DNA of 29,780 bases from Chara braunii (Eukaryota > Streptophyta > Charophyceae > Charales > Characeae): assembly GCA_003427395.1 (NCBI GenBank), contig BFEA01000220.1, positions 923,057 through 952,836 of the forward strand. Direction: 5' to 3'. This document shows positions 1-9,429 of this stretch, one piece after another; the stretch's first letter is position 1; the number at the start of each line of letters is the position of its first letter. The translations under genes were made by a program, and so were the position numbers. A model generated the notes under the pieces. That model saw only the letters and a program-made list of their open reading frames with translations. It was not told where the DNA came from and made no database searches.

Positions 1-21
1 GACAGCTCCCGTAAGGGGTAG

Positions 22-357
22 GTAAGTCGTGCCTCGCGTAGGCCCTATCCTGTCGTAGGGGCTCGCGAGAGGTATGGCTGGCGCACCCGACCGGAGCGGC
101 TTGTGGAAGCTCCATGTTTATTGCGACGAAGGGTTGCAAAAACCAACTCCTGCGTGACGCGGCCGGGAGGGTCCCGCGCTGCCCCGCGCAGTGCCGGACC
201 GATTGCGCCCGACAACGCGAGAGAATCTAAGATATCGTGGAGATACTTAGGTAAGATCTGTGAAGGGGAGCTAGCGGGGTTGGACCCCTCTGACTTGATT
301 CGGGTAGCTATTGCCTGTCGTCGACGGAGGTTAGGGGATGACCGAGCCGAACCTTGA
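22..357 (+). pseudogene. Open frame upstream of gag, entering from the left edge
   Basis: This frame is open from the window start except for a TAG at 19-21, so it probably begins outside the window. It encodes about 110 arginine-rich residues with no domain I recognise. It overlaps the next frame by 20 bases. A single-base insertion joining it to the 338-1006 frame is possible, which would make both one accessory protein. No good start codon is seen; the first usable codon is a GTG at 103. Function unknown. Confidence 0.35.
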
Positions 358-1006
358 GGAGCTTGTGGGGTTGGATAGAGTGAGGGAAGAAGTTCAGCGG
401 ATCCTTGCTCTATGCTGGGAAGAGGCAAGGAGAGCTAGGCCTGGGTCCTTCGCCAGGGTCAGGCTGCTAGAGACGGCCACAATCGTTATCCTCGACGGGG
501 TCACAATAGACCTTCTCTCGGGGTGAGGGATGAGAGCCACGTTCGTCTCCAATAGGATTCGTTGGGAATTAGAAACCTACGAGGACGGTAGCGAGGTTAG
601 GATCAATGGGGGTGCGGAGCTTAACCCAGAATTGGGGGAGGACTGGATAGTCCGCGCCGAGACGGAGTTTCTAGTGGAAGTCCGGAGGCTGGCTTTGTAG
701 AAGAGAAGGAACTGGACCACACTAGCTACCTTTTCGGTCCACATTAGAGACGCGAGTGGCGTGAGATTCTCGAGGATTTTGAGGGAGCCTTTGCTGGAAG
801 TAGAGAGAAAGTTCGAGGAGGACTCAAGGTGTCTAGGAACGCCACTAACGTCTAGGACACACCTTGTGGAAACTCGGTTTTGGGATAGAACGAGCGAATA
901 CGAAGAGGCTTTGCGTCAAACCCTAAGGGGGGATAGGGGGACGGGTCGAGCTAGGTGCGAAAACTCGTTGGTCGAAGCCGCCGAGTGGTTGGCAGGCGTG
1001 AGGTGA
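338..1006 (+). pseudogene. Accessory ORF A upstream of gag, with two stops
   Basis: One frame runs from ATG 338 to TGA 1004-1006 and is broken by TGA at 524-526 and TAG at 698-700. Open sequence continues in the same frame on both sides of each stop, so this looks like one former protein of about 220 residues. It begins with an acidic and hydrophobic helical segment (EELVGLDRVREEV) and continues with charged, W-containing segments. I recognise no Pfam-like domain. The next ORF starts 8 bases after its end. A gene ahead of gag is not standard for Ty3/gypsy elements. Confidence 0.5.
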
Positions 1007-1014
1007 GAACTCCC

Positions 1015-1905
1015 ATGCTTAGATACGAGAGGGGGGACCCTTACGGTACCTTTGATAGGGCTTGGATGTGGGGAGGACGGTATGGAGTGACCCTTCCGAA
1101 GATTAGAGGGGAAGGAGAGGTGGCGGCAGAGTTCTTCGAGATTTACGAGCAGGAGACAGTGATTAGGTTCTCAGTAGCATCGGACGGAGACAGTTGCATA
1201 AGAAAGGCTGAAATCTTTTTGTCCCCTGACGCCCGGCTAGTATTCGCTACGGAATTAGCGGAAGGAAAAGATCCTCTGGGCATCGTCGAAAGGGCCCTAG
1301 AACGATTGGGGAGATTGAGAGGACGAGGCGCCAGGAGCACCACTATTGATAAGGTGGAATACCGAGGAAGGGCGGAGGTTCCGAGAGCAGGCCACGGAAG
1401 GACTTGGAATATCCCTACCTGGGCCTATCGACTACTCTATGCCAACAACGAGACCGTGAGGAGAGTCCTGTTGAGGGGTCAGGTGATAGAAAAATTCCCG
1501 TTGGGTGAGGAAGGGGGACACGAGTTATTCACCCAGTGCTGGGAGTCGAGGGAGGACAACGATTTCGAGTGGTGGGCACTCGTTGGGGAGTTCATCAAGC
1601 CTCTATTCTCCGGGCAGCCTGGTGATGTGGACAAGGATTTTATTAGGAGATGTGCGCAAGAGGGGGTTAGAGGCGTCTCGGACCTAGAGGTCGCTAATCT
1701 TGCATTGACTGCAAGTGAGGAGAAGAGACTGAGGGATTCTTGGTGGATAGTAACCACTGAGCAGTCGGAGGGAGAAGATGCGGACGAGGATTCTGGTGAG
1801 AAGGAGGAGGGAACAGAAGAGGAGAAGAGCTCAAGAAGTAACAGAGACAGTGGAGAGGAGGGCGAGCCGGGTAGTGACACAGATGGTAGTGAGGGAGGCG
1901 ACTAG
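1015..1905 (+). CDS. Accessory ORF B upstream of gag, unknown protein
   Basis: An intact frame of 296 codons starts at ATG 1015, eight bases after ORF A; the frame is open upstream to a GTG at 955. The first 220 residues look globular, with several tryptophans, including WNIPTWAYRLLY near residue 122 and EWWALVGEFIKPLF near residue 168. The last 55 residues are almost only E, D, S and G, a highly acidic disordered tail. There is no CCHC knuckle, protease or envelope signature, no signal peptide and no clear membrane helix. It is the longest uninterrupted frame of the element's 5' part. I do not recognise the family. Confidence 0.55.
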   Translation: MLRYERGDPYGTFDRAWMWGGRYGVTLPKIRGEGEVAAEFFEIYEQETVIRFSVASDGDSCIRKAEIFLSPDARLVFATELAEGKDPLGIVERALERLGRLRGRGARSTTIDKVEYRGRAEVPRAGHGRTWNIPTWAYRLLYANNETVRRVLLRGQVIEKFPLGEEGGHELFTQCWESREDNDFEWWALVGEFIKPLFSGQPGDVDKDFIRRCAQEGVRGVSDLEVANLALTASEEKRLRDSWWIVTTEQSEGEDADEDSGEKEEGTEEEKSSRSNRDSGEEGEPGSDTDGSEGGD

Positions 1906-2045
1906 AGGAGACGCCTGATAGGGCCGAAGGAGTCCCGAAAATGGCTTCGGGAGAGAGACAAGCCGCATAGGGGCAAAGGGCTGGCACGGAGGTGCGAGTG
2001 CACAGGAATGTGGGGCCACGGGTGACGGTAAACGAGGGGGTAGCC

Positions 2046-2474
2046 GAAGCCACGAGAGGCGTTCCGGTGGAGCCCCGGTGGGCAGACCTAATAGATGCTG
2101 AAGCAAGGCTGGAGGAAACACGGGAATTCCCTAGGGATAGACAAGGGTATCGGCCATTTAGGGGAGAAGAAGAGGAGTGTCAAGACAGGAGGGACTTGAG
2201 AGAGGGGAGGAGATGGGTCGAGAGGGTCCCGGAGGCGGTCACCAGTGAAAGGCAGGGTTTGGTAGGCCCGAGATCTGGTGTGGAAATGAGAATGCCAATA
2301 AGAAAGGGGGCAACCGAGAGCTCGAAGGGCCTTCCTATAGAATCTCGGTGGGGGGATCTACCGGACACAAGAATTGGAGAAGCCCTAGGATTCCCAAGAG
2401 ATGGGAGGGGGTACCGACCACCCCAGAGAGAAGAGGAAGGGGGACCAAGTAGAAGGGGTCTTAGAGAAGAAAGG
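2046..2474 (+). repeat. Internal duplication in the Gag N-terminal region
   Basis: Two blocks of about 55 residues, at 2046-2216 and 2316-2474, share VPVEPRWADL / LPIESRWGDL, FPRDRQGYRPFRGEEE / FPRDGRGYRPPQREEE and RRDLREGRR / RRGLREERS in the same order. The DNA has diverged much more than the protein pattern, suggesting an old duplication kept by selection before the copy died. Confidence 0.75.
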
Positions 2475-4180
2475 TCGGCGGAGGCTGGTAGTAGATCGCG
2501 TAGATGGGCCGTGAGAGATGCAGATGCGGCTTGGGCCCCTGGCGAGATAACGGGTAGGAGTCAAGGGATGGAGGCCCGACGGAGTTTTAGAGGGGCGGAC
2601 CACGCTCGGTGGGAAGCAGATTGGCCGGATGAGCGGGGCCGCTACGGGGAAGACCCCTGGGAGCCATCAAGACCTCGAGGCCGGGTAGAGGAGCCCGATC
2701 CCTCGTGGTACAAATCGTACGATCCGGCAACCGATGGGCCTATGGAAGGTCTCTATTTTCGTCGATATGACGACCGACGGGTGCCCTATTATGACGTCAA
2801 CCTCAGTCTGGAGGCGCTTTTTTTCGATGGGCGAGATGTAACTGAGTTCGTGGAGAAATGGAAAAGTTACGCGTACCACAAGAGATTCTCCGAAAGGGAG
2901 TGGATCGACTATTTTATCCAGCACTCGGACCCCGAAATGAACACCGCGATCCGGGCCATCTACCCCTCGGACGGTCGATGGAGGACCTTTAGGGCGAGCC
3001 TATTGTAGACTTTTGCCTGTGATGACTCAATCCCGACCGTAGAGGGCTTGCGACGAATTACAAGAGGGGAACAGGAAAGCTTGGTAGCCTTCACACGAAG
3101 GTTCAAACGCTTATCCCAAACCCTAGTGGATAGGGGCATGTTGTCTGAAGTAGATAGGTGCGTGATGTTCATGCTGCACATGCCCGAGGAAAAGAGGAAG
3201 GAGGTCCTTGAGAAGACCCCGAGGGATTCGACGAATTTCGAGAAAGTCGTCGAGGTTGTTTTCACAGGGGGAGGGGTAGACGTAAGAGAATACATGAAGG
3301 AGACCTTGGACATGGCCCTCCGTAACATGCGAGGGACACAGAACGATGGCCCGAGGGGAAACGATAGACCGCCCCCTGGCCCACCAGCTTCCCGGTGGGG
3401 AGAACAGCCTACCGGATGGAGGAACGAGTCGAGTGGCCAAGGAGGTTGGAGGAACGACCGGGAGATAGGGGGGAGTCGGGGCTCCGATTGGGGAGGTTCC
3501 CATTGGAAGGATGCTAGGGATGGAAGGTGGGGAGATGCCCCTCAAGCAAGGGCTTCCGGACCACGACTGGAGGTTAGGGCACCACCACCTCCGGCACCCC
3601 CGTCACCGGCTCCACTGGCACCTATAGCGGCAGCCACACAAGGGGGACCACGCCCCAACAATCCCCAAACTCGAAGTGGGTGTGTCTACTTCAATGAAGA
3701 AAACCACATCAAAAGGGACTGCCCTTATCTCACGGAGGCTTTGAACTTGGGGGTGGTCAAGTTAAATGAGAACAAGTGGGTTGTGTGGGGAGATAACGGA
3801 GAAGCGGTCTCCTTTTATCCATCAATGAAGGTGAACGTGGACAAGAGGGTGGCGCTTCAAGAAGCTAGACTAGGAAAAAAAACGGCAGTCGGAAGCTCCT
3901 CCAACACCTCTCACATCCAGATGGTGGAGTCACCGGGAGGGTTGTCCATTAGGAAGCCCCAAGTATCGAGTACCAAGTTCATAGATAACCAGCCTGAAGA
4001 AGAGAGGCCCTGCCTAAGGGTGAGGACGCAGGTCGGGGCCGAGACATCCGAGAACCAAGCAAGCGCGACGGAAAGTACGGAGGTGAAAAACGGCGACAAT
4101 GACCAGCCAATGACCGATGTGAAAGCAGTGGAGGAAAGAAAGAAGAGCCCACTTCACCAAAATCGCCTAAGAAAAGGGGC

Positions 4181-4199
4181 CCCAAAAAGTTCGAAATGA
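4181..4199 (+). promoter_or_regulatory. Candidate -1 frameshift heptamer and ATGA gag/pol overlap
   Basis: In the gag frame, bases 4181-4187 read C CCA AAA, the X XXY YYZ pattern used for -1 programmed frameshifting. A -1 slip leads without a stop into the pol frame. Ten bases on, ATGA joins the gag stop (4197-4199) to an ATG of pol (4196-4198), so termination-reinitiation is an alternative. A possible 7-bp stem with one bulge pairs 4201-4207 with 4225-4232, though its 13-base spacing is longer than usual. A simple one-base deletion between gag and pol is not excluded, because other -1 breaks occur in this pol. Confidence 0.5.
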
Positions 4200-5092
4200 A
4201 GTGTACCCTGGATGAGATAGACACGGTAGCACCCCTTAGGCGAACGTTGATGCAGCCCATGCAGTGCACCCTTTTAGAATATCTAGCCGCGAGCAAAAGT
4301 GTCAGAGAGGAGCTCCTAAGCATCACAAGGAAGGCGAGAGTCCCGCTCGCAATAGGGCCCACGGTGCCGGTGGAAGGTCCCACCAAAGAAGAAGTGCAGG
4401 CCACCCGCATTACCATGGAGGAGCTACCAGCCAATTTCTTCTCGGGGGAAGAGGCCAAGAAGTTCTACGTGCTAGGGAGTGGCCAGCTTCAGGCGGTGGT
4501 AAGTGGGAAAAAAATGAGGGCTTTAGTGGACAATGGGTCCGAGTCTACAGTATGTAGGGACTCCATCGCGCGAGAGCTAGGCCTTGAGATAGATCGAGGG
4601 GTGGCAATGTCGATGGAGGTGGCGGATAACAAGCTACAACCGGCGGAAGGGGTGTGTCATAGCCCCGTAATTGAGGTAGCCGGTGTGGAGGCCACGGTAC
4701 CGATCTTTTCGGTAAAAGAATGTTCCTCCGAATTAATCCTCGGGAGAACTTGGCTAAGCACGGTACATGCAACCACAGTTGATTTGCCGGATGGAAGTCA
4801 AACTCTCTCGATCCAAAGTCCTGATGATATCGGAGTGGTCCTAAAGGCCGTGGACGTGCAAGATGAACGTAACCGGACCAGCCTTACTAGGCGCAAGGGG
4901 GCCCAGTCGAGGGTGTGTCGAGTCCGTCTAGAGGAAGTGCCCTTGACGGATAGAGGACCCAAGGGGGACCAATTGGAGATTGAAGACATGGAGGACAAGA
5001 TAGTAATCAACGGCATGGGGTACGAGAAGTACGACGAGGAAGAGGAGTTCGGTGGATGTGTCAGCTTGTCTTTTTTGGAGGGATCCCCCTAG
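4196..5092 (+). pseudogene. pol: Pol N-terminal part: aspartic protease domain
   Basis: The retropepsin-like domain would process the Gag-Pol polyprotein. The active-site region is ALVDNGSESTV at about residues 109-119, with the D-N-G codons at 4529-4537. Retropepsins usually have D-[ST]-G, so Asn is unusual and could come from one G-to-A change. The C-terminal signature LILGRTWL near residues 180-187 follows at normal spacing. The ATG lies in the ATGA overlap with gag. The frame stops at TAG 5090-5092 just after a T6 run, and coding sense continues in another frame, so a one-base deletion is likely here. Confidence 0.75.
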
Positions 5093-5342
5093 CCGGCGGA
5101 GTTAAGAAGCAAAAAACCGTGGCGGAGAAAGTGAAACCCGCCGCGGTCAGGCGGGATAGAACGGGGGAAGCTACGATATCGGAAGAAGAGATAGCCGATA
5201 TCATCAGGAAGAGGAAAGAGACGGAGGGGCAAAGGATAACGGGCTGCGATAAGGCCATTGCCTTGGATGACTCGGAGAGAGGGAGAATCGACCCAAGGTA
5301 TGCTAAGCCTGCCCGGATCCACACGGTTCCCCACGTGGCCAC
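5086..5342 (+). pseudogene. pol: Pol protease-RT linker, frameshifted
   Basis: After the protease stop, coding sense continues in the next frame as a lysine- and arginine-rich linker containing EEEIADIIRKRKE. Near 5335-5345 the sense moves to the RT frame. Both breaks correspond to the loss of one base, by decay or assembly error. No catalytic motif is expected or seen here. Confidence 0.5.
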
Positions 5343-6280
5343 GTCCCTTGGAAGGATAGGCCTCAATGGAAGTATGCTCTGAAGGAGAAAGAAGAGATAG
5401 TGACCTTCATCAAGGAAAAGATCAGGACGTTCATCGCAGAACCTTGCGAGAGTGCCTACTCCAATAAGTGGTTCTTTCTAAGGAAGGGAGGTAGCAACAA
5501 GCTAAGATGGATCCAGAACCTCCAGAGGACCAATGCAGTCACCATAAGAGACGTGGGGTCTATACCTGAGGCCGACTTGCTAGCGGAAGGGTCAGCGGGT
5601 CGCTCAATATACTCTATTTGCGATCTCTTCTCAGGGTACGACGAATTCCCTTAGATTACCGGGATAGGCACATGACCGCCATGCATACATCCTTAGGGCT
5701 GGTTCAAATGATGGTGGTACCGATGGATTGGACGAATGGGGTAGCCGTGTTCCAAAGGGCCATGATAGCAGTCCTCAAGGAATTCATACCGGAGAAGGTA
5801 GAGGTCTTCCTGGATGATTTCCCGATAAAAGGGCCGGCCGAGCAGGATGAGACGGAGGTTTTTCCGGGGGTTAGAAAGTTTGTGGCCGACCATATGAAAG
5901 ATGTAAGAGACATCCTTGAGAAACTAGACGACGCGAACCTCACGGTAAGCGGGACTAAGAGTCTCTGGGGCGTATCCTCCATCAAGATATTAGGGTTCAT
6001 TTGTGATGAAGAGGGGCGGAGGCCCAATCCCGAGAAACTAGTAAAGTTGATGACTTGGTCATCGCCACTCAAATCCATAACGGAGGTCCGGCAGTTTTTA
6101 GGGGTTGTGGGCTACAGGCGAATCTTCATAAAAGCCTATGGAGAGAAGGTGGAACCCCTTAGAAGACTCCTCAGGAAATCGGAAGGATGTGTTTGGGGAG
6201 AAGAACAAACAGCGGCCATGGAAGCCTTGAAGGGGGAATTCCGCGAAGGTGGAGAACTCCTAGGAGTCCCGTTTTTTTAA
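5343..6280 (+). pseudogene. pol: Pol reverse transcriptase domain, frameshift and stop
   Basis: RT copies element RNA into cDNA. Motifs appear in order: LRWIQNLQRTN (fingers), SICDLFSGYD (motif A with the catalytic Asp), MTAMHTSLG, VEVFLDDFPIKG (the YxDD box as FLDD, 5807-5818), ILGFICDEEGRRPNPEK and VRQFLGVVGYRRIFI (thumb/connection). A frame break near 5650, just after motif A, again matches one lost base. A TAA at 6278-6280 follows a T7 run, and the same frame continues into RNase H. The catalytic aspartates are kept, so inactivation is by frame damage. Confidence 0.85.
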
Positions 6281-6740
6281 AACAAAGAGGGTCGTCTGTT
6301 AGTACTATCCACGGACACTGGACCTCACTCAGTGGGGGGTCTCCTGTCGCAAAAGGATGGGGAAGGGAGAGAGAGGTCATTGCGATTCGAAAGTCGGGCC
6401 TTAAATCCCGCAGGGAGAAATTATAGCCAATTCAAGAAGGAAATGTTGGGGGTATTGCATTGCCTAAAAGCCTTCCGTCACTACCTGTACGGACGACGAT
6501 TTCTCCTGAGGGTGGACCCGACGGCAGTGGCCGCGGTCCTCCAAAAGGATTTCTCATTGACGGATCCGAACATCGCACGTTGGATGATCCATATCAGGCT
6601 TTATGACTATAGGGTCGAGAGGATATCGGGGACCAAAAACCAGGTCGCCGATGGATTGTCTCGGCTTCCCATTCGAGAGGAGGACCTGCCTAGGGTTAAG
6701 AAGGAAAAAGAGGCAATGGCCGAAGAGGCGATAATGAAAG
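6281..6740 (+). pseudogene. pol: Pol RNase H domain
   Basis: The frame continues directly after the TAA at 6278-6280. Motifs of Ty3/gypsy RNase H are seen: LVLSTDTG with the first catalytic Asp, GGLLSQKDG, FESRALNPAGRNYSQFKKEMLGVLHCL with the Glu, FRHYLYGRRFLLRVDPTAVA with an Asp, and GTKNQVADGLSRLP at the end. This enzyme degrades the RNA strand of the RNA-DNA hybrid. The domain itself has no internal stop. Confidence 0.8.
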
Positions 6741-8392
6741 TCGTCGCAAATAGAGCGCAAATAGCTGGGGGCAGCCGAGGGGAAGAAGGGGGTCCAAGGA
6801 CCTTTCTCGCAAATCTCTACGACAGAAAGTATCGAGACATAGGACTGTACTTGGCCGGTAGGGAAATAGGGACTGAAAATATCCAGCAAGAGGCGCTGGG
6901 ATATTGCCTGCGGGGAGGCCGCCTCTTCAAAAGACCCACCAAATTTGCAATACCCATAAGGGTGTTGTGCGATCCGGAGGAGAGAAGGGCGGTCATAGAA
7001 GAGCTACACGATGGGGTCGTTGGAGGTCACAGGGGGATTAAAGGCACTTTCGATAAGGTCCGCAGGCTTTATTGGTAGGACGGGCTATACGCCGAAGTGG
7101 AAAAGTATTGTTCTACCTGTGAAGCTTGCCAGAAAAGGGCGACGGTTCGATACAAAGAACCCTTAGTTTTGTCGCTTCCCACGGTTCCAGGCGAGAAGGT
7201 CCATATCGACTTGGTGACCATGCCAAAAGGGGTCGGCGGTCTTCGGTACATAATCAACGCCCGGGATGACCTCACCGGGTTCGTAGAAGCAAAGGCCATG
7301 ACGAAAAAGACGGCGGAGGAGGTGAGCGAGTTTCTCCTTGAATATATCGTGCGGTACGGATGCGTGGGGAGGATAGTAATGGATAGGGGCGCTGAGTTCT
7401 TCAGTCAAAAGGTCAAAGGATTATTGGAAAAGGCGGGAATAGGGGCAGCCTATACGACCGCTTATCACCCCCAAAGCAATGCACCGGTAGAAAGGGGGCA
7501 CCAGACGCTTGTGGACGCTCTAGCGAAATGGTGCAAAGGTCACCCGGAACAGTGGCCGAGATATTTGCGGTACGCGGTTTGGGTCGATAATATCACGGTC
7601 AAATCCAGTACAGGGTACCCTCCATACACCCTCTGCTTCGGTAGGCATTGTCCCCTACCCATCGAATTCCACATTGACACTTGGACGAGTGTCTCATGGA
7701 AAACCAACATGTCAAGGGATGAACTGTTGGAGGCATGGATACAGCAAATAGCCGAGAACTTGGATACCGGGGTAACCGCGGCCGGTGAGAACGTCGAGAG
7801 AGAGAGGGTGAAAGGGAAAGATAGGTGGGACAAAAATCTGCGGGTCCGAAAGGCGCCGATAGGGGTGAACGACCAAGTGCTGATGTACGATTTGTCACTA
7901 GAAAAGACCTGGAGCCGGAAATTGGCAAACCGATGGATGGGACCGTATAAGGTCCTAAAGAGATTGGACGGAGGGGCTTATATGCTCGCTGAATTAGATG
8001 GGAGTAGGCTACGGGACCCTATCGCAAGGGCTGGTCTCAAAATCTTCCGATCGAGAGGGACCTTTGGGGAGGAGCCGAAACAAACAGGGAAGGAAGTGCT
8101 CGAAGCTGAACCGACCATCACTCATGAAAAGCGGGAGACCTCCGGACAGGGGGCCTCATCTCGCCCAACCAGGAAGGGGTATAAGATATGGAAGCCTTCG
8201 CTACCAAAGACCCCTAGGAAGAAGAAAAGGCCTAGAGATGATGAAGGTGATGCCGATCGGTTAGGGAAGCGTCGGCTAAGGGAGAGGAGGAGTGCCTCAA
8301 GGAAAGCCTTGAAAATCAAACGGGAAAGAGAAGAGAGGAAACGGAAGAGGGAAAGGCACGAGACGAGGAAGAGGAGACGGAGACGGTCTTAG
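6741..8392 (+). pseudogene. pol: Pol integrase, one in-frame stop
   Basis: Integrase inserts the cDNA into the genome. The HHCC zinc-binding domain reads LHDGVVGGHRG then KYCSTCEACQK, with TAG 7076-7078 between the two halves. The catalytic core has the D,D-E triad: VHIDLVTM (D), IVMDRGAEFF (D) and YHPQSNAPVERGHQTL (E). The C-terminal part has the barrel-like KLANRWMGPYKVLKRLDGGAYML and ends in a lysine/arginine-rich tail from about 8200. I see no chromodomain. Except for the TAG, the frame is intact from 6332 to the stop at 8390-8392. Confidence 0.87.
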
Positions 8393-8440
8393 GGTGATGC
8401 GTCATAAGTATTAATCCTAGGAACAGTGATTGTACCATAG

Positions 8441-8455
8441 TTAGGAAAGGACGGG
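8441..8455 (+). promoter_or_regulatory. Candidate polypurine tract
   Basis: A run containing AGGAAAGGACGGG, nearly all purine, lies directly before TGTCACGG, as expected of the primer for plus-strand DNA synthesis. It is 50 bases after the pol stop. Confidence 0.6.
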
Positions 8456-9168
8456 TGTCACGGAACCAACGGGAAGGATGTAACATAAGTTAAGGAAACG
8501 TGAGTCAGGAAAGCGCGGTATGTTGTGTCGCCAAAAGGGATTTTGTGCCGTAGTTGGGGGAAAACGAGCAAACGGGCATCGAGGGGCATGAGTAACCGGG
8601 GAAGCCAGGGGAAATGGGATGAACTAAAATAAGGGGGGAGGAAATGCAATGAGAAATGCTCGCCGGGGACAGCGAGAAATGGGGTGTGGGTTGGTTGTCG
8701 GGCAGCTGTCCACCAGCCGAAGGCTTTTTTCTTTGAAATTGAAAACATTTTTTTCCTTTTCTTTGCTGTTTTTGCTTGGTTTTGACGATGCATGCATGAG
8801 GATCTGTGTTTATGGAAGTCCTCGGGCATCCAGGTCTTTGTACTAACCAGTCGTTTGGCTGGAGTGACGGTCCGAACCTTGGTCGCAAGCGGGCTCAGGC
8901 GGATCATAAAGATTTGAGTTTCGGGTGACAGAATCGAAAAATGCGGAGCGGGCAGGTCGATTCGGTGTAAGCCTGAACTCGTCTTTGGCCGACGAGGGCA
9001 AAAGGGGGGAGACGCCAGAGCCCCTACCGAGATGAGTCGCGACGCGGCGACCTCCCGTGGTCTGACCTGCGAGAGGGAGCTTCACAATGCAAGGAGGGAC
9101 GATGTGGCTGACGTGACCATGTTGCGGGTGGACCTGGCTTGTTTCTGAAGACGTCTTCCTTACCGCAG

Positions 9169-9174
9169 TATAAA
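9169..9174 (+). promoter_or_regulatory. TATA-like box in the probable LTR
   Basis: TATAAA lies about 110 bases before an AATAAA and some 710 bases into the LTR. It would drive the element's own transcript from U3. Confidence 0.45.
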
Positions 9175-9279
9175 CGGGGCCAAAAACGGTCATTTCCTTC
9201 AAAGGTCGAACGATGCAGGACGGACGGCTGCGAACTTGGTCACGCAAAACTGAGATCGGGTAGTTGAGCCCGGTGCCCG

Positions 9280-9285
9280 AAATAA
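9280..9285 (+). terminator. AATAAA polyadenylation signal in the probable LTR
   Basis: AATAAA placed after the TATA-like box is consistent with the R/U5 part of an LTR. Confidence 0.4.
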
Positions 9286-9429
9286 ACAGAGGATTACCAC
9301 CTCAAACCAGCCCTCCGCCTCAAGAGGAAGTGGGGTCGGGATGGAGTCAAGGCAGGCCAGGGAGTATGATAAGGGAAAAGCGGTGGGGTCGGGACTAACC
9401 GGAGCCTCAACCGTCCGACTGAAGGGAGA

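Larger units (their letters stand above)
1941..4199 (+). pseudogene. gag: Gag polyprotein, two in-frame stops
   Basis: Gag forms the particle and binds element RNA. The frame opens at ATG 1941 and meets TAG at 1968-1970, then TAG at 3006-3008 inside the conserved gag core, and ends at TGA 4197-4199, about 750 codons. The core around 2800-3250 has the retrotransposon gag pattern (FDGRDVTEFVEKW, then ESLVAFTRRFKRL). A proline-rich segment precedes a zinc knuckle at 3681-3722 reading C-x2-F-x4-H-x4-C, where the second cysteine is Phe (TTC; TGC would restore it). The N-terminal part carries a diverged duplication at 2046-2216 and 2316-2474. The frame overlaps pol by four bases. Confidence 0.8.
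1..9310 (+). mobile_element. Ty3/gypsy-type LTR retrotransposon, decayed, 5' end outside window
   Basis: The order is accessory ORFs, gag with a CCHC-like knuckle, aspartic protease, RT, RNase H, integrase, then a polypurine tract and a TGTCAC-type LTR start. RNase H lying before integrase is the Ty3/gypsy (Metaviridae) order. No 5' LTR or primer-binding site is visible, so the element starts before base 1. The copy is dead: in-frame stops lie at 524, 698, 1968, 3006, 6278 and 7076, and frame breaks near 5085, 5340 and 5650. The right edge is approximate because no 5' LTR is available for comparison. Confidence 0.9.
8456..9310 (+). other. Probable 3' LTR, right border uncertain
   Basis: The tract starts TGTCACGG immediately after the polypurine tract, a common start for plant Ty3/gypsy LTRs. 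It contains a TATA-like box (TATAAA, 9169-9174) and an AATAAA (9280-9285) about 110 bases on, matching U3-R-U5 order. A CA end near 9312 is plausible, but there is no second LTR in the window for comparison. The open frames on either strand here have no recognisable domain. Confidence 0.55.

Noticed and set aside
45-428. 127-codon minus-strand frame
   Set aside because: It is antisense to the frames upstream of gag and has no family signature.
1015-1905. ORF B as an envelope-like gene
   Set aside because: It has no signal peptide, membrane segment or cleavage pattern, and it lies before gag and not after pol.
8458-9247. Minus-strand open frames in the probable LTR
   Set aside because: They have no domain and lie in sequence with LTR-like signals.
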